Assembly: GCF_016615955.1 (NCBI RefSeq)
Contig: NZ_CP067113.1
Location: 2,666,001-2,730,000, forward strand
Length of the DNA: 64,000 bases
Source: Luteimonas sp. MC1750
GTDB lineage: Bacteria > Pseudomonadota > Gammaproteobacteria > Xanthomonadales > Xanthomonadaceae
Reading direction: 5' to 3'
Below are positions 16,110 to 25,143 of this stretch, piece by piece (position 1 is the stretch's first letter; the number at the start of each line of letters is the position of its first letter). A model generated the notes under the pieces. It was not told the origin of the DNA, ran no database searches, and saw only the letters and a program-made list of their open reading frames with translations. Position numbers and translations under genes: made by a program.

Positions 16110-17012
16110 TCAGGCCTGCTGCGCCACGATCCGCCGCCGCGCGCGGATGAAGCCGTCGATGGCGAACACCGCCAGGCCCAGCCATATCACCGCGAAGCCG
16201 ATCGCCCGGTCGCGGCCGAAGGCTTCGCCGAACACCAGCACGCCGCACAGCAGCTGCAGCGTCGGCGCGAGGTACTGCAGCAGGCCGACGGTGGACAACG
16301 ACACCTGGCGCACCGCGTAGGCGAAGCCGATCAGCGGCAGCGCGGTGAGCGCGCCACCCAGCACCAGCAGCAGGTTGGTGCCCCAGCCCCAGCGCAGGTC
16401 GCTGAAGCCGCCGTCGCCGCCCAGCTCGAGCCAGGCGAGCAGCGCCGCGGCCGGCAGCAGCAGGTACAGGTTCTCGACGCCGAGGCCGGCCACCGCGTCC
16501 ACCTGGGCCTGGCGCCGGATCAGCCCGTACATCGCGAACGAGCCTGCCAGCGCCAGCGCGATCCACGGAAAGCTGCCGTAGTTGAACGTCAGCCACAGCA
16601 CCCCGCAGGCCGCCAGCGCCACCGCCACCCACTGCGCCGGCACCAGCCGCTCGCGCAGGAAGACCACGCCGATCACCACGTTGAGCAGCGGATTGATGAA
16701 GTAGCCCAGGCTGCTCTCGACCACGTGCCCGGCGTTCACCGCCCAGACGTAGAGGCTCCAGTTGAAGCCGATCAGCAGGCCCGAGGCCAGCAGCATGCCG
16801 GCCAGCCGCGGCTGGGCGAAGACCGCGCGCAGCCAGCCGCGGCCGCGGGTGAGGGTGAGGAAGGCCGCGACCAGCAGCGCCGACCACAGCGCGCGGTGCA
16901 GCACCACCTGCAGCGAGGGCACGTGCTTGAGCAGGTGCCAGTACAGCGGCATCAGGCCCCAGATGATGAAGGCCCCCACCGCCATCCACAGGCCGCGGGT
17001 GCGCGCGTCCAT
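16110..17012 (-). CDS. rarD: RarD-like EamA-domain transporter
   Basis: A 300-residue protein with ten hydrophobic segments and two EamA repeats. The opening (RGLWMAVGAFIIWGLMPLYWHLLKHVPSLQVVLHRALWS) closely fits the RarD subfamily, as do NWSLYVWAVNAGHVVESSLGYFINPLLNVVIG and the C-terminal LLQYLAPTLQLLCGVLVFGE block. RarD is associated with chloramphenicol sensitivity in Pseudomonas, but the physiological substrate is unknown. The ATG at 17012 lies 2 bases after the stop of another EamA transporter gene, so the two are co-transcribed. Confidence 0.88.
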   Translation of the reverse strand: MDARTRGLWMAVGAFIIWGLMPLYWHLLKHVPSLQVVLHRALWSALLVAAFLTLTRGRGWLRAVFAQPRLAGMLLASGLLIGFNWSLYVWAVNAGHVVESSLGYFINPLLNVVIGVVFLRERLVPAQWVAVALAACGVLWLTFNYGSFPWIALALAGSFAMYGLIRRQAQVDAVAGLGVENLYLLLPAAALLAWLELGGDGGFSDLRWGWGTNLLLVLGGALTALPLIGFAYAVRQVSLSTVGLLQYLAPTLQLLCGVLVFGEAFGRDRAIGFAVIWLGLAVFAIDGFIRARRRIVAQQA

Positions 17013-17014
17013 GC

Positions 17015-17998
17015 TCAAGCGCGCGTCTCCGCGTCGGTCGCCGCCGCGATCGGCTCGGCCACGGTCGAGGGCGCGGGCTGCAGCGAAGCCCGGCGGCGGC
17101 GCGCGCTGGCCACGGTGATCGCCACCACGCCGGCCAGGATCACCGCCATCGCGCCGATGTCGTGGGCGCCGAAGCGCTCGCCGGCGAGCAGGGTGCCGAG
17201 CAGCACGGCGATCACCGGGTTGACGTAGGCGTAGCTGCCGAGCAGCGATGCGCGCACGTTCTGCAGCAGCCAGGCATAGGCCGAGAAGGCCACGATCGAG
17301 CCGAACACCGCGAGATAGGACACGGCCAGCCAGCCGCGCGGCGTCGGCATCGCGGTGATGCGTTCGCCCAGCAGCCAGCCCGCCACCGTCAGCAGCACGC
17401 CGCCGCAGAGCATCTGCGCGGCGGCGGCCATGAACGGCGACGGCAGCGCGCGCCCGCGGCTCCAGACCGAACCGAAGGCCCAGGCCAGCGGCGCCACCAG
17501 GAGCGCGACCAGCCCCTGCGGCGAGGCGGTGAGCGAGCTGCCAGCGTTGAGCCAGGCGACGCCGGCGAAGCCGATCGCCAGGCCGACGATCTCCAGGCGC
17601 GACGGCCGCTCGCCGCGCAGCGCCGCGAACAGGCCGATCCACAGCGGGCAGGAGGCCACCGCCACCGCGGCGAGTCCCGAGGACACCGTCTGCTGGGCGA
17701 TGCACACCATGCCGTTGCCCAGGCCGAGCAGCAGCAGGCCCATGATCCAGAGGTCGCGCCACTGCGCGCGCGTCGGGGCCGGAACGCCGCGCAGGCGCAG
17801 CAGCACGTAGAGCAGCCCGCCGGCGGCAAGGAAGCGGCAGCCGGCCATCAGCAGCGGCGGCCAGCCGCCTTCCAGCGCGAAGCGGATCCCGAGGTAGGTC
17901 GAACCCCAGACGACATAGACCGCGCCCAGCGCAAGCACGACGGCCATGGGGCCGGGCGACGACGGGCGGGATCCGAGGGACGGCGAAGCGGCACCCAT
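17015..17998 (-). CDS. DMT superfamily (EamA) transporter, YedA-like
   Basis: A 327-residue membrane protein with ten helices in two EamA repeats (VYVVWGSTYLGIRFALEGGWPPLLMAG near the start; SLLGSYAYVNPVIAVLLGTLLAGERFG near the end). Members export amino acids or related metabolites such as threonine, homoserine or purines; the substrate is not deducible. I chose the ATG at 17998 (MGAASPSLG). A longer reading to 18088 adds only a basic, Pro-rich stretch. It differs clearly from the adjacent RarD-like protein, so this is a pair of related but not recently duplicated transporters. Confidence 0.85.
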   Translation of the reverse strand: MGAASPSLGSRPSSPGPMAVVLALGAVYVVWGSTYLGIRFALEGGWPPLLMAGCRFLAAGGLLYVLLRLRGVPAPTRAQWRDLWIMGLLLLGLGNGMVCIAQQTVSSGLAAVAVASCPLWIGLFAALRGERPSRLEIVGLAIGFAGVAWLNAGSSLTASPQGLVALLVAPLAWAFGSVWSRGRALPSPFMAAAAQMLCGGVLLTVAGWLLGERITAMPTPRGWLAVSYLAVFGSIVAFSAYAWLLQNVRASLLGSYAYVNPVIAVLLGTLLAGERFGAHDIGAMAVILAGVVAITVASARRRRASLQPAPSTVAEPIAAATDAETRA

Positions 17999-18160
17999 GC
18001 TGGCGTCCGGGCGAAGTGTGGAAGGAAAAGCGGCAGGGCCCGCAGGCGCGGGCCGGAGCGCGATTCTACGCCTGCACGGCCCCGGCACGCCCGTGCGGAA
18101 ATGCCCACGGTCGCGATCGCATCACCCGCCGGGGCGGCTACCGCCGTAATGCCGCCTCCC

Positions 18161-18249
18161 TGTAGGAGCGGCTACAGCCGCGATCGCCTGGCGATGCCGA
18201 AGGCTGCTGGCTGGCGTGACTCCTGATCGCGGCTGTAGCCGCTCCTACA
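18161..18249. repeat. Inverted pair of REP-like palindromes downstream of prc
   Basis: Copies at 18161-18184 and 18226-18249 in inverted orientation, identical in sequence to the 12.7 kb pair, with a 41-base spacer. They lie between the 3' end of prc and the EamA gene, both on the minus strand, and could terminate or stabilise the prc transcript. Just beside them, the 13-base string GATCAGCGCGCCC occurs twice (18267-18279 and 18311-18323); the second copy covers the prc stop codon. Confidence 0.85.
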
Positions 18250-18312
18250 GTGGGCGGGGCGCCGGGGATCAGCGCGCCCGCGCCCGGCGCCCGGGGACGG
18301 GAGCGGCGTGGA

Positions 18313-20499
18313 TCAGCGCGCCCAGCGGCCGGGGGCGGTGGATTCGGGCAGCACGACGCCGGACAGCTTGCGGTCGGCGTCGAGCAGGCGCACGGCATCG
18401 GCGAGGATCGCCGCGGACTCGCGCAGCAGCGGGTCCGGACGCTTCTCGGCGGCGTCCTCGCGTGCGGTGTCGGTTGCGATGTCGCGCTCGTTGGCGGTCA
18501 GGCCGTCATCGTCGGACAGCTCGGCCAGCGGATCCAGATCCAGGCCCAGGCGCTTGCGCTCGTCCTGGCGCTGCGCGCGCTTGGCCGTCTGGCGGTCACG
18601 CTCGGCGCGGCGCTCGGCCTCGTTGAGGGAGATGTACTCCTTGTCGGCCTCGGCGCGGAACTCGGCCACGTCTTCCTTCCACCACTGGAATTCGCGATCG
18701 CGCGCCACGCGCGCCGAGTGCAGCTCGTCCAGGCGCGGCAGCAGCGGCGCGAAGTTTCCGTAGCGGGTGTGCTGCACGGCCGAGATGCGGGTCCAGGGCA
18801 GCGCGTTGTCGTAGGTGCTCTCGCCGAACTCGCTGCCGTTGACGGTGGCCGGGAAGCGGATGTCCGGCACCACGCCCTTGTTCTGCGTGCTGCTGCCGCC
18901 GGGCAGGAAGAACTGCGCGATGGTCATCTTGACCTGGCCATGGCGCGTGCCTTCGTTGGCCGGCCAACGGTCGAGGTCGAACAGGTTCTGCACCGTGCCC
19001 TTGCCGAACGTGGTCTCGCCGATCACCAGCCCGCGGCCGTAGTCCTGGATGGCGCCGGCCACGATCTCCGAAGCCGAGGCCGAGGCGCGGTTGACCAGCA
19101 CCGCCAGCGGGCCGTCCCAGGCCACGCCGGCCTTGCGGTCGGACTCGACGTTGACCCGGCCGCCTGACTCGCGCACCTGCACCACCGGGCCGGTGTCGAT
19201 GAAGAGGCCGGTGAGCTCCACCGCCTCGTTGAGCGAACCGCCACCGTTGTTGCGCAGGTCGAGCACCACGCCGTCCATGCCCTTGCCGCGGAATTCGCCG
19301 AGGATGCGCGCGACGTCGCGGGTGGCCGAGGCGTAGTCGCCGTTGCGGCTGCGGCGGCCCTCGAAATCCTGGTAGAACGCCGGCAGCTCGATCACGCCGA
19401 TCCGCCGGGCGTCGCCCGCGGGGCCGGCCGGGATGTTGATGATCTTGGACTTCGCGGCCTGCTCCTCGAGCCTCACCTTGGCGCGGGTCAGGGTGATCCG
19501 CACCGGCTCGCTGTCGAGCAGCGCCTCCACCGGCACCACGTCCAGGCGCACCTGGCTGCCCGCCTTGCCCTTGATCTTGTCGACCACGTCGTCGATGCGC
19601 CAGCCTATGACGTCCTCCATCGGCCCGCTGGTGCCCTGGCCGACGCCGACGATGCGATCGCCCGGCGTGAACTTGCCGCTGCCCGCGGCCGGACCGCCGG
19701 CGATCAGCTCGCGGATCACCACCACGTCGTCCTGGCGCTGCAGCTGGGCGCCGATGCCTTCCAGCGACAGCGACATGCTCTGGGTGAACAGGTTGGCCGT
19801 GCGCGGGTTGAAGTAGTCGGTGTGCGGATCGATCGACGCGGTATAGGCGTTGAGGAAGGTCTGGAACGCGTCTTCCTGGTTGAGCTGCGACACGCTGGTG
19901 GCCATGTTGGCGTAGCGCTTGTCGAGCGTGGCGCGGATCTCGGCCGGCGGCTTGCCGGCCAGCTTCAGGCGCAGCCAGTCGTTGCGCACCGACTTCTGCC
20001 ACAGCGTGTCGAGCTCGGCCTGGTCCTTCGCCCACTCCGCGTCCTCGCGGTCGTAGTACCAGCGTTCGACGGCGTCGAAGGCGAAGATGTCCGTGCCCAG
20101 CAGGTCGCGCGCGTACTGCACGCGCTCGGCCACGCGCTGCTTGTAGATCGCGTACATCTCCATCGCCGCCGTCGGATCGCCCTGGCGCACGGCCTCGCCC
20201 AGCTTCGGCTCGTGGCGCTGGAAGCGCGCGACGTCGGTCGCATCGAGGAACAGCTTGTTGCCGTCCAGCGCCTCGAGATAGCGGCGGAAGATGTCCTGCG
20301 ACAGCGAGGCGTCGAGGCCGCGCGGGCGATAGGCGTAGCGGCTGTCCGACAGCAGGCCGTAGACCAGCTTCGACGTGGTCGCGTGGTCGGTGGACGGACC
20401 GGCCGGGATGGCGTCGCTGCCCGAGCGCGCCATGAGCGCCAGTGGCATCGCCAGCGCGAGTGCGACGACGGAAGTGGACAGGACTTGGCGTGCTTTCAT
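18313..20499 (-). CDS. prc: Carboxy-terminal processing protease (tail-specific protease Prc)
   Basis: A 728-residue exported S41 protease. It has a signal-like N-terminus (VVALALAMPLALMA), an N-terminal helical domain, a PDZ domain (about residues 235-340, with AGGPAAGSGKFTPGDRIVGVGQG), the S41 core with VVLDLRNNGGGSLNEA, and the Ser-Lys dyad in RASASASEIV and FGKGTVQ (S475 and K500 by the usual 25-residue spacing). A DUF3340-type C-terminal region ends rich in Asp/Arg. Prc trims or degrades periplasmic proteins and regulates peptidoglycan hydrolases. Its size matches the ~680-residue enterobacterial enzyme. A -10-like TAGAGT lies at 20602-20607. Confidence 0.93.
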   Translation of the reverse strand: MKARQVLSTSVVALALAMPLALMARSGSDAIPAGPSTDHATTSKLVYGLLSDSRYAYRPRGLDASLSQDIFRRYLEALDGNKLFLDATDVARFQRHEPKLGEAVRQGDPTAAMEMYAIYKQRVAERVQYARDLLGTDIFAFDAVERWYYDREDAEWAKDQAELDTLWQKSVRNDWLRLKLAGKPPAEIRATLDKRYANMATSVSQLNQEDAFQTFLNAYTASIDPHTDYFNPRTANLFTQSMSLSLEGIGAQLQRQDDVVVIRELIAGGPAAGSGKFTPGDRIVGVGQGTSGPMEDVIGWRIDDVVDKIKGKAGSQVRLDVVPVEALLDSEPVRITLTRAKVRLEEQAAKSKIINIPAGPAGDARRIGVIELPAFYQDFEGRRSRNGDYASATRDVARILGEFRGKGMDGVVLDLRNNGGGSLNEAVELTGLFIDTGPVVQVRESGGRVNVESDRKAGVAWDGPLAVLVNRASASASEIVAGAIQDYGRGLVIGETTFGKGTVQNLFDLDRWPANEGTRHGQVKMTIAQFFLPGGSSTQNKGVVPDIRFPATVNGSEFGESTYDNALPWTRISAVQHTRYGNFAPLLPRLDELHSARVARDREFQWWKEDVAEFRAEADKEYISLNEAERRAERDRQTAKRAQRQDERKRLGLDLDPLAELSDDDGLTANERDIATDTAREDAAEKRPDPLLRESAAILADAVRLLDADRKLSGVVLPESTAPGRWAR

Positions 20500-20661
20500 G
20501 GGTGCTCGGTGCTCACGTGGGGGGCGTCGCGTCCTGCCCAACATGGCCCGCCGGCGGCAGGCTGCACAGTGCTGGAAGTCGCTTCGAAGCGCCCTCGGAC
20601 CACTCTAACCGCGGCCCTGGGGCGAGGTGTGAACAGTTCGCCAAGCGGCGTGCAGCCGCGT

Positions 20662-21669
20662 TCAGGCGACGACGCCGGCGTCCGCGGCCTGCAGGTCGGC
20701 GTGGTAGGACGAGCGCACCAGCGGCCCCGACGCGACATGGTGGAAGCCCAGCGCCATGCCGTAGTCCTCGAAGGCCTTGAACGCCTCCGGCGTCCAGTAG
20801 CGCAGCACCGGATGGTGGTGCGCGCTGGGCTGCAGGTACTGGCCGATGGTGACCATGTCGACATCGTGAGCGCGCAGGTCGCGCAGCGTGGCTTCGACCT
20901 GTTCCTGCGTCTCGCCGAGGCCGAGCATGATCCCCGACTTGGTGGCGACCTCCGGGTGCTGCGCCTTGAAGCGCTGCAGCAGGGTCAGCGACCACTGGTA
21001 GTCCGCGCCCGGGCGCACGTTGCGGTACAGGTCCGGGACGGTTTCGACGTTGTGGTTGAAGACGTCGGGCGGGTTGGCCGCCATGATCTCCAGCGCACGG
21101 TCCATGCGCCCCTTCCCGCGGAAGTCAGGGGTCAGGACCTCGATGCGGGTCTGCGGTGTCAGCGCGCGGATCGCGGTGATGCAGTCGACGAAGTGCTGCG
21201 CCCCGCCGTCGCGCAGGTCGTCGCGGTCGACCGAGGTCACCACGACGTACTTCAGGCCCATGTCGGCGACCGTTTCGGCCAGCCGGCGCGGCTCGTCCGC
21301 ATCCGGCGGGTTCGGCCGGCCGTGGGCGACGTCGCAGAAGCTGCAGCGGCGCGTGCACACGTCGCCCAGGATCATGAAGGTCGCGGTGCCGTGGCCGAAG
21401 CATTCGTGGATGTTCGGGCAGCTCGCGTCCTCGCAGACCGTCACCAGCCGGTTCTCGCGCAGCTTCGACTTCAGCGCCGCGACCGCGCCGTTCGACGGGA
21501 TCCGCACCCGGATCCACGACGGCTTGCGCAGCACCGGCGCATCGACGAACGCCACCGGCGACCGCGCGATCTTGTCGCCGGCCACCTGCTTCACGCCCGG
21601 CACCAGGGACAGCGGCGCATCGGCGACGACTTCGAGCGGGATGGCCTTGGCGGCGGGGATGTTGGTCAT
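20662..21669 (-). CDS. lipA: Lipoyl synthase
   Basis: A 335-residue radical-SAM enzyme that inserts two sulphurs into protein-bound octanoate. Both iron-sulphur sites are visible: the auxiliary cluster cysteines C79, C84, C90 ([12 protein letters not shown]) and the radical-SAM triad C105, C109, C112 (CTRRCSFCD). The start [10 protein letters not shown] at 21669 fits the family. Its translation initiation region is unusual: the bases just upstream (AAAAAAAGAA on the coding strand) contain no GGAG and lie against a repeat. It is downstream of lipB, 160 bases away, the gap being filled with the repeat. Confidence 0.96.
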   Translation of the reverse strand: MTNIPAAKAIPLEVVADAPLSLVPGVKQVAGDKIARSPVAFVDAPVLRKPSWIRVRIPSNGAVAALKSKLRENRLVTVCEDASCPNIHECFGHGTATFMILGDVCTRRCSFCDVAHGRPNPPDADEPRRLAETVADMGLKYVVVTSVDRDDLRDGGAQHFVDCITAIRALTPQTRIEVLTPDFRGKGRMDRALEIMAANPPDVFNHNVETVPDLYRNVRPGADYQWSLTLLQRFKAQHPEVATKSGIMLGLGETQEQVEATLRDLRAHDVDMVTIGQYLQPSAHHHPVLRYWTPEAFKAFEDYGMALGFHHVASGPLVRSSYHADLQAADAGVVA

Positions 21670-21675
21670 TTCTTT

Positions 21676-21854
21676 TTTTGCCACGGATTTACGCGGATAA
21701 GCGCGGATTTGCACGGATCGAGCAAGAACGCAGAAAGAGCAGGAGCATTGGCCACGAATTTGCGCGGATTCACGCGGATAGAGCAAAACCAGTGAAAAAG
21801 TTCTTCGCCTGATCCGTGTGAATCCGCGCTTATCCGCGTAAATCCGTGGCAAAA
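21676..21854. repeat. CACGGATTTACGCGGAT-type repeat cluster with a 34-bp inverted repeat
   Basis: An AT-richer block between lipB and lipA. The arms 21676-21709 and 21821-21854 are perfect 34-base reverse complements built from CCACGGATTT, ACGCGGATAA and GCGCGGATT units. The 111-base centre holds a partial third unit (about 21751-21780) and a short related piece at 21811-21820. Read on the minus strand, the right arm encodes the final FATDLRG and TAA stop of LipB, and the left arm abuts the lipA start. An RNA hairpin of 34 bp would separate the two coding regions. Confidence 0.85.
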
Positions 21855-22519
21855 GCTTCTTCTTCCGAAGCCTCCACCACCGCCAGATCGAACTGCGCGG
21901 CAAGGGCCGCGACCAGCGCGGGGCGGGCGGCCTGGAGGCTTGCAGGACCGCCGCAGTCTACCACCGAGGTCACGTCCAGCCCGGCGTAGCCGCAGGGGTT
22001 GATGCGGTGGAAGGGCTCCAGGTCCATGGCGATGTTGAAGGCCAGGCCGTGGAAGCTGCGGCCGTGGCGGACGCGGATGCCGAGGGCGGCGATCTTGGCG
22101 CCGCCGTCGACGTAGACACCCGGCGCGCCCTCGCGGCGCTGCGCGTGGATGTCCCAGCCGGCGAGGGTGTCGATGAGCGCCTGCTCGATGCGGCAGACGT
22201 AGTCGCGCACGCCCAGGCCCAGGCGCCGCAGGTCGAGCAGCGGATAGGCCACCAGCTGGCCGGGGCCGTGGTAGGTCACCTGGCCGCCGCGGTCGACCTT
22301 CAGCACCGGGATGTCGCCGGGCAGCAGCACGTGCTCCGGCTTGCCGGCCTGGCCCAGGGTGAACACCGGATCGTGCTCGACCAGCCACAGCTCGTCCGCG
22401 GTATCGGGATCGCGCGCGTCGGTGAAGGCCTGCATCGCGCGCCAGACCGGCTCGTAGGCCATCCGGCCGAGGTCGCGGACCCGCAGTGGCCGTTTGCCCG
22501 CGGCGACTACAGCGTCCAC
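21830..22519 (-). CDS. lipB: Octanoyl-[acyl carrier protein]:protein N-octanoyltransferase
   Basis: A 229-residue enzyme that moves octanoate from ACP to lipoyl domains, the step before LipA. It shows the family blocks [60 protein letters not shown] (catalytic K142) and [16 protein letters not shown] (acyl-accepting C176). The likely start is the GTG at 22519, which overlaps the end of ybeD by 13 bases. The last residues, AFATDLRG, come from a dispersed repeat and replace the native end, so the C-terminus is a repeat-derived extension. Confidence 0.95.
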   Translation of the reverse strand: MDAVVAAGKRPLRVRDLGRMAYEPVWRAMQAFTDARDPDTADELWLVEHDPVFTLGQAGKPEHVLLPGDIPVLKVDRGGQVTYHGPGQLVAYPLLDLRRLGLGVRDYVCRIEQALIDTLAGWDIHAQRREGAPGVYVDGGAKIAALGIRVRHGRSFHGLAFNIAMDLEPFHRINPCGYAGLDVTSVVDCGGPASLQAARPALVAALAAQFDLAVVEASEEEAFATDLRG

Positions 22520-22785
22520 TTCACCTCGGGATGCTCGCGCAGCGCGGCGTGCGCGCTCTCGTACTCCTCGCGCGAATTGGCGCGGAAGGCCAGCCGCACC
22601 GAGACGAAGCGGCCGCCGCTCGAGGGCCGGCTGGTCAGGGTCTCGTGGAGCACGGTCAGCCCGGCCGCGCGCAGCAGGTTGGGCACCTCGACCTCGAGGC
22701 GTGCGGAGGCCGGACCCATCGCGGTGATCTCGAAATCGCCGGGAAACTGGAAGCCGTGTTCAGGGTTGTCGGACTTGATTTCCAT
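22507..22785 (-). CDS. ybeD: YbeD-like DUF493 protein
   Basis: A 92-residue ferredoxin-like-fold protein: [55 protein letters not shown] and the terminal HPEVKWTL. It is the usual neighbour of lipB (E. coli ybeD-lipB), and overlaps it here by 13 bases. The molecular role is unknown; an ACT-like regulatory fold is known for the family. The ATG at 22785 is supported by a CATAAT -10 box 7 bases upstream, which suggests a leaderless mRNA. Confidence 0.9.
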   Translation of the reverse strand: MEIKSDNPEHGFQFPGDFEITAMGPASARLEVEVPNLLRAAGLTVLHETLTSRPSSGGRFVSVRLAFRANSREEYESAHAALREHPEVKWTL

Positions 22786-22792
22786 GCCCCGG

Positions 22793-22798
22793 ATTATG
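22793..22798 (-). promoter_or_regulatory. -10 hexamer placed for a leaderless ybeD-lipB-lipA mRNA
   Basis: CATAAT (5 of 6 matches to TATAAT) on the minus strand ends 7 bases before the ATG of ybeD. The expected transcription start is at or one base from the start codon. No clear -35 box. Confidence 0.5.
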
Positions 22799-22925
22799 GA
22801 CCCGCCCGCGTCGGATCCCAATGCCGCGGCCGCAACGGTCCGGACCGCGGCGGGCCGCGCAAAGGCCGGTGCGAAGGCCCCCTGCCGTATTGCGAGGTGA
22901 GTGCACCGACCCGCAAGGAGCCCCC

Positions 22926-23837
22926 ATGTCCCGCACCTGCCACGCCCTGTTCGCCGTCGCCCTGCTCGCCGCGCCCCCGCTGGCGCTCGCCCAGCAGGCC
23001 GATGTCCCGGTCTGCTCGCGCAACCTGGGCAGCATCGCGGTCATCGAGCCGACCGGCCAGAACTGGTGGACCGGCCAGCGCCTGGCCTCGCCTGCGGCCC
23101 TGATCAAGGTCTACGTCAACCGGTCGCGCTGCTTCACCCTGGTCGATCGCGGCACCGGCATGCAGGCGATGCAGGCCGAGCGCGCGCTGGCCGCGTCCGG
23201 CGAGCTGCGCGGCGGCTCCAACATCGGCAAGGGCCAGGTGCGCGCCGCGGACTACGTGCTGGTCCCCGACGTGGTCTCGCAGAACCGCGACGCCGGCGGC
23301 ACCAACATCGGCGGGCTGGTCGGTGGCCTCCTGGGCAACCGCCGCGCCGCGGCGGTGGTCGGCGGCGTCAACCTCAAGCGCAGCAGCGCCGACGTGGTGC
23401 TCACCGTGACCGACGCGCGCTCGTCCGAGCAGGTGGCGATGACCGAAGGACATGCCACCAAGACCGACGTCGGCTGGCGTGGGGCCGGCGGCGGGATCGG
23501 CGGCGCGCTGCTGGCCGGAGGCGCCTCCGGCTACGCGAACACCGAGATCGGCCAGGTCGTGGCCCAGGCCTACCTGCAGGCGTACAGCGACCTGGTCGCC
23601 CAGCTCGGCGGACTGCCCTCCGATGCCTCGGCGTCGAACGTGTCGCAGGCGGTCACGCTGACGCGCCCGGGCCGGCTGCTGGCCGCGGCGGACGGCAGCG
23701 GCACCGCGGTACGCGACCTCGAGCCGGGGATGCTGCTCTATCCCACCGGCACCAGGGTGGGGACGATGTGGGAAGTCGAGGACGAGGTCGGCAACCGCGG
23801 CTGGGTCAACTCGGCCCAGCTGTCGAACGCGCGCTGA
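22926..23837 (+). CDS. CsgG/HfaB-family exported protein with SH3-like C-terminus
   Basis: A 303-residue protein with a Sec signal peptide (residues 1-22, ending ALA) and a strong AAGGAG ribosome-binding site. The body resembles the CsgG fold (SIAVIEPTGQNWWTG, KVYVNRSRCFTLVDRG, ADYVLVPDVVSQN, SADVVLTVTDARSSEQVAMTEGHA), and the last ~60 residues (LLYPTGTRVGTMWEVEDEVGNRGWVNSAQL) look like a small SH3-type module. CsgG itself is a lipoprotein pore for curli export, but there is no lipobox cysteine at the cleavage site and no csg genes nearby. It lies opposite to, and between, dacA and ybeD, which are adjacent in related genomes. Confidence 0.7.
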   Translation: MSRTCHALFAVALLAAPPLALAQQADVPVCSRNLGSIAVIEPTGQNWWTGQRLASPAALIKVYVNRSRCFTLVDRGTGMQAMQAERALAASGELRGGSNIGKGQVRAADYVLVPDVVSQNRDAGGTNIGGLVGGLLGNRRAAAVVGGVNLKRSSADVVLTVTDARSSEQVAMTEGHATKTDVGWRGAGGGIGGALLAGGASGYANTEIGQVVAQAYLQAYSDLVAQLGGLPSDASASNVSQAVTLTRPGRLLAAADGSGTAVRDLEPGMLLYPTGTRVGTMWEVEDEVGNRGWVNSAQLSNAR

Positions 23838-23846
23838 GGCGCGGGC

Positions 23847-25067
23847 CTACAGCGACTGCCACCACATCAGCAGCTCGTGCCACAGGCGCTTGAAGAAGCC
23901 CGCTTCGGGCACCTCCTGCAGCGCCACCAGCGGCGCCTCGGCCACCAGCTTGCCGTCGAGCATCACCCGCACCTTGCCCACGGCTTCGCCCTTGGCGAGC
24001 GGGGCCACCAGGGTGCGCGGCACGTCCATGCTCGGCTGCAGCTTCGCGTACTGGCCGCGCTGCATGCTGACCAGCAGCGGCTGGGCCACGCCCAGCCCGA
24101 TCTCGTTGGCTTCGCCCTTCCAGACCTTCTGCGTCGCGACCGGTTCGCCGGCGGTGTACAGCTCGTGGGTCTCGAAGAAGCGGAAACCCCAGTTCAGCAG
24201 GGCCTGCGAATCGGTCGCGCGCTGGCTCTCGCTGGTCGAACCCATGACCACCGAGATCAGCCGCTGGTCGCCGCGCTTGGCCGAGGCCAGCAGGCAGTAG
24301 CCGGCGCCCGAGTGGTGGCCGGTCTTGATGCCGTCCACGCTCTTGTCGCGCCACAGCAGCACGTTGCGGTTGCGCTGGGTGATCGGCCCGACGGTGAATT
24401 CCTTGATCGCGTTGTAGGCGTAGTGCTCGGGGAAGTCGCGCGCCAGCGCACGGCCCAGCGTCGCCAGGTCACGCGCGGTCGAGTAGTGCTCCGGGCCCGA
24501 CAGGCCGGTGGCGTTCTCGAAATGGGTGTCCTTCATGCCCAGGCGTGCGGCATGGGCATTCATCAGCGAGGCGAACGCCTGCTCGGAGCCGGCGATGTGT
24601 TCGGCCAGGGCGATCGCGGCGTCGTTGCCCGACTGCACGGTCATGCCCTTTTCCATCTCCAGCAGCTTCGCGGTCTTGTTGACCTCGAAGCCGCTGTAGC
24701 TGCCGTCGGTGCCGGCGCCACCGGTGCGCCAGGCGTTGACCGACATCATGACGTCGTCGTCGTTGCTGATCTTGCCCGCCTTCATTTCGGCGGCGATCAC
24801 ATAGCTGGTCATCACCTTGGTGATGCTGGCCGGCTCCACGCGCTGGTCGACGTTTTCGCCCGCCAGCACCTGGCCGGTGGCGAAGTCCATCAGCAGCCAC
24901 GCGGTGCCGGTGACCGCCGGCGCGTCCGGCACCGGCAGCTGGTCACTCAGGGCGGCGACCGGCGGCGCGGGAGTCGGCGCAGGCGCGGGGGTCTGGGCGA
25001 AGGCGAGGCCGAGCGTGGCGGCGGAAACGGCGGCGAGCAGCGCGACGCGGGCAGCGTGGGCTTTCAT
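23847..25067 (-). CDS. dacA: D-alanyl-D-alanine carboxypeptidase (PBP5/6 type)
   Basis: A 406-residue periplasmic penicillin-binding protein that trims the terminal D-Ala of peptidoglycan pentapeptides. The signal peptide (1-24, AFAQ) is followed by the three active-site motifs: S81-ITK84, S146-GN148 and K247-TG249. A PBP5 C-terminal beta domain (about 310-385) precedes a C-terminal amphipathic anchor (FFKRLWHELLMWWQSL). A TAGAAT -10 box at 25128-25133 suggests its own promoter with a ~55-base leader and a GGAG ribosome-binding site. The gene order rlpA-dacA-ybeD-lipB is as in pseudomonads, apart from the inserted CsgG-like gene. Confidence 0.93.
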   Translation of the reverse strand: MKAHAARVALLAAVSAATLGLAFAQTPAPAPTPAPPVAALSDQLPVPDAPAVTGTAWLLMDFATGQVLAGENVDQRVEPASITKVMTSYVIAAEMKAGKISNDDDVMMSVNAWRTGGAGTDGSYSGFEVNKTAKLLEMEKGMTVQSGNDAAIALAEHIAGSEQAFASLMNAHAARLGMKDTHFENATGLSGPEHYSTARDLATLGRALARDFPEHYAYNAIKEFTVGPITQRNRNVLLWRDKSVDGIKTGHHSGAGYCLLASAKRGDQRLISVVMGSTSESQRATDSQALLNWGFRFFETHELYTAGEPVATQKVWKGEANEIGLGVAQPLLVSMQRGQYAKLQPSMDVPRTLVAPLAKGEAVGKVRVMLDGKLVAEAPLVALQEVPEAGFFKRLWHELLMWWQSL

Positions 25068-25143
25068 CAGGCAGGGAACTCCGGGAATTTCGGGCCACCC
25101 GTGTCGGGGCGGCGTGAACAGGCGTTGATTCTAACCGTGCGGG

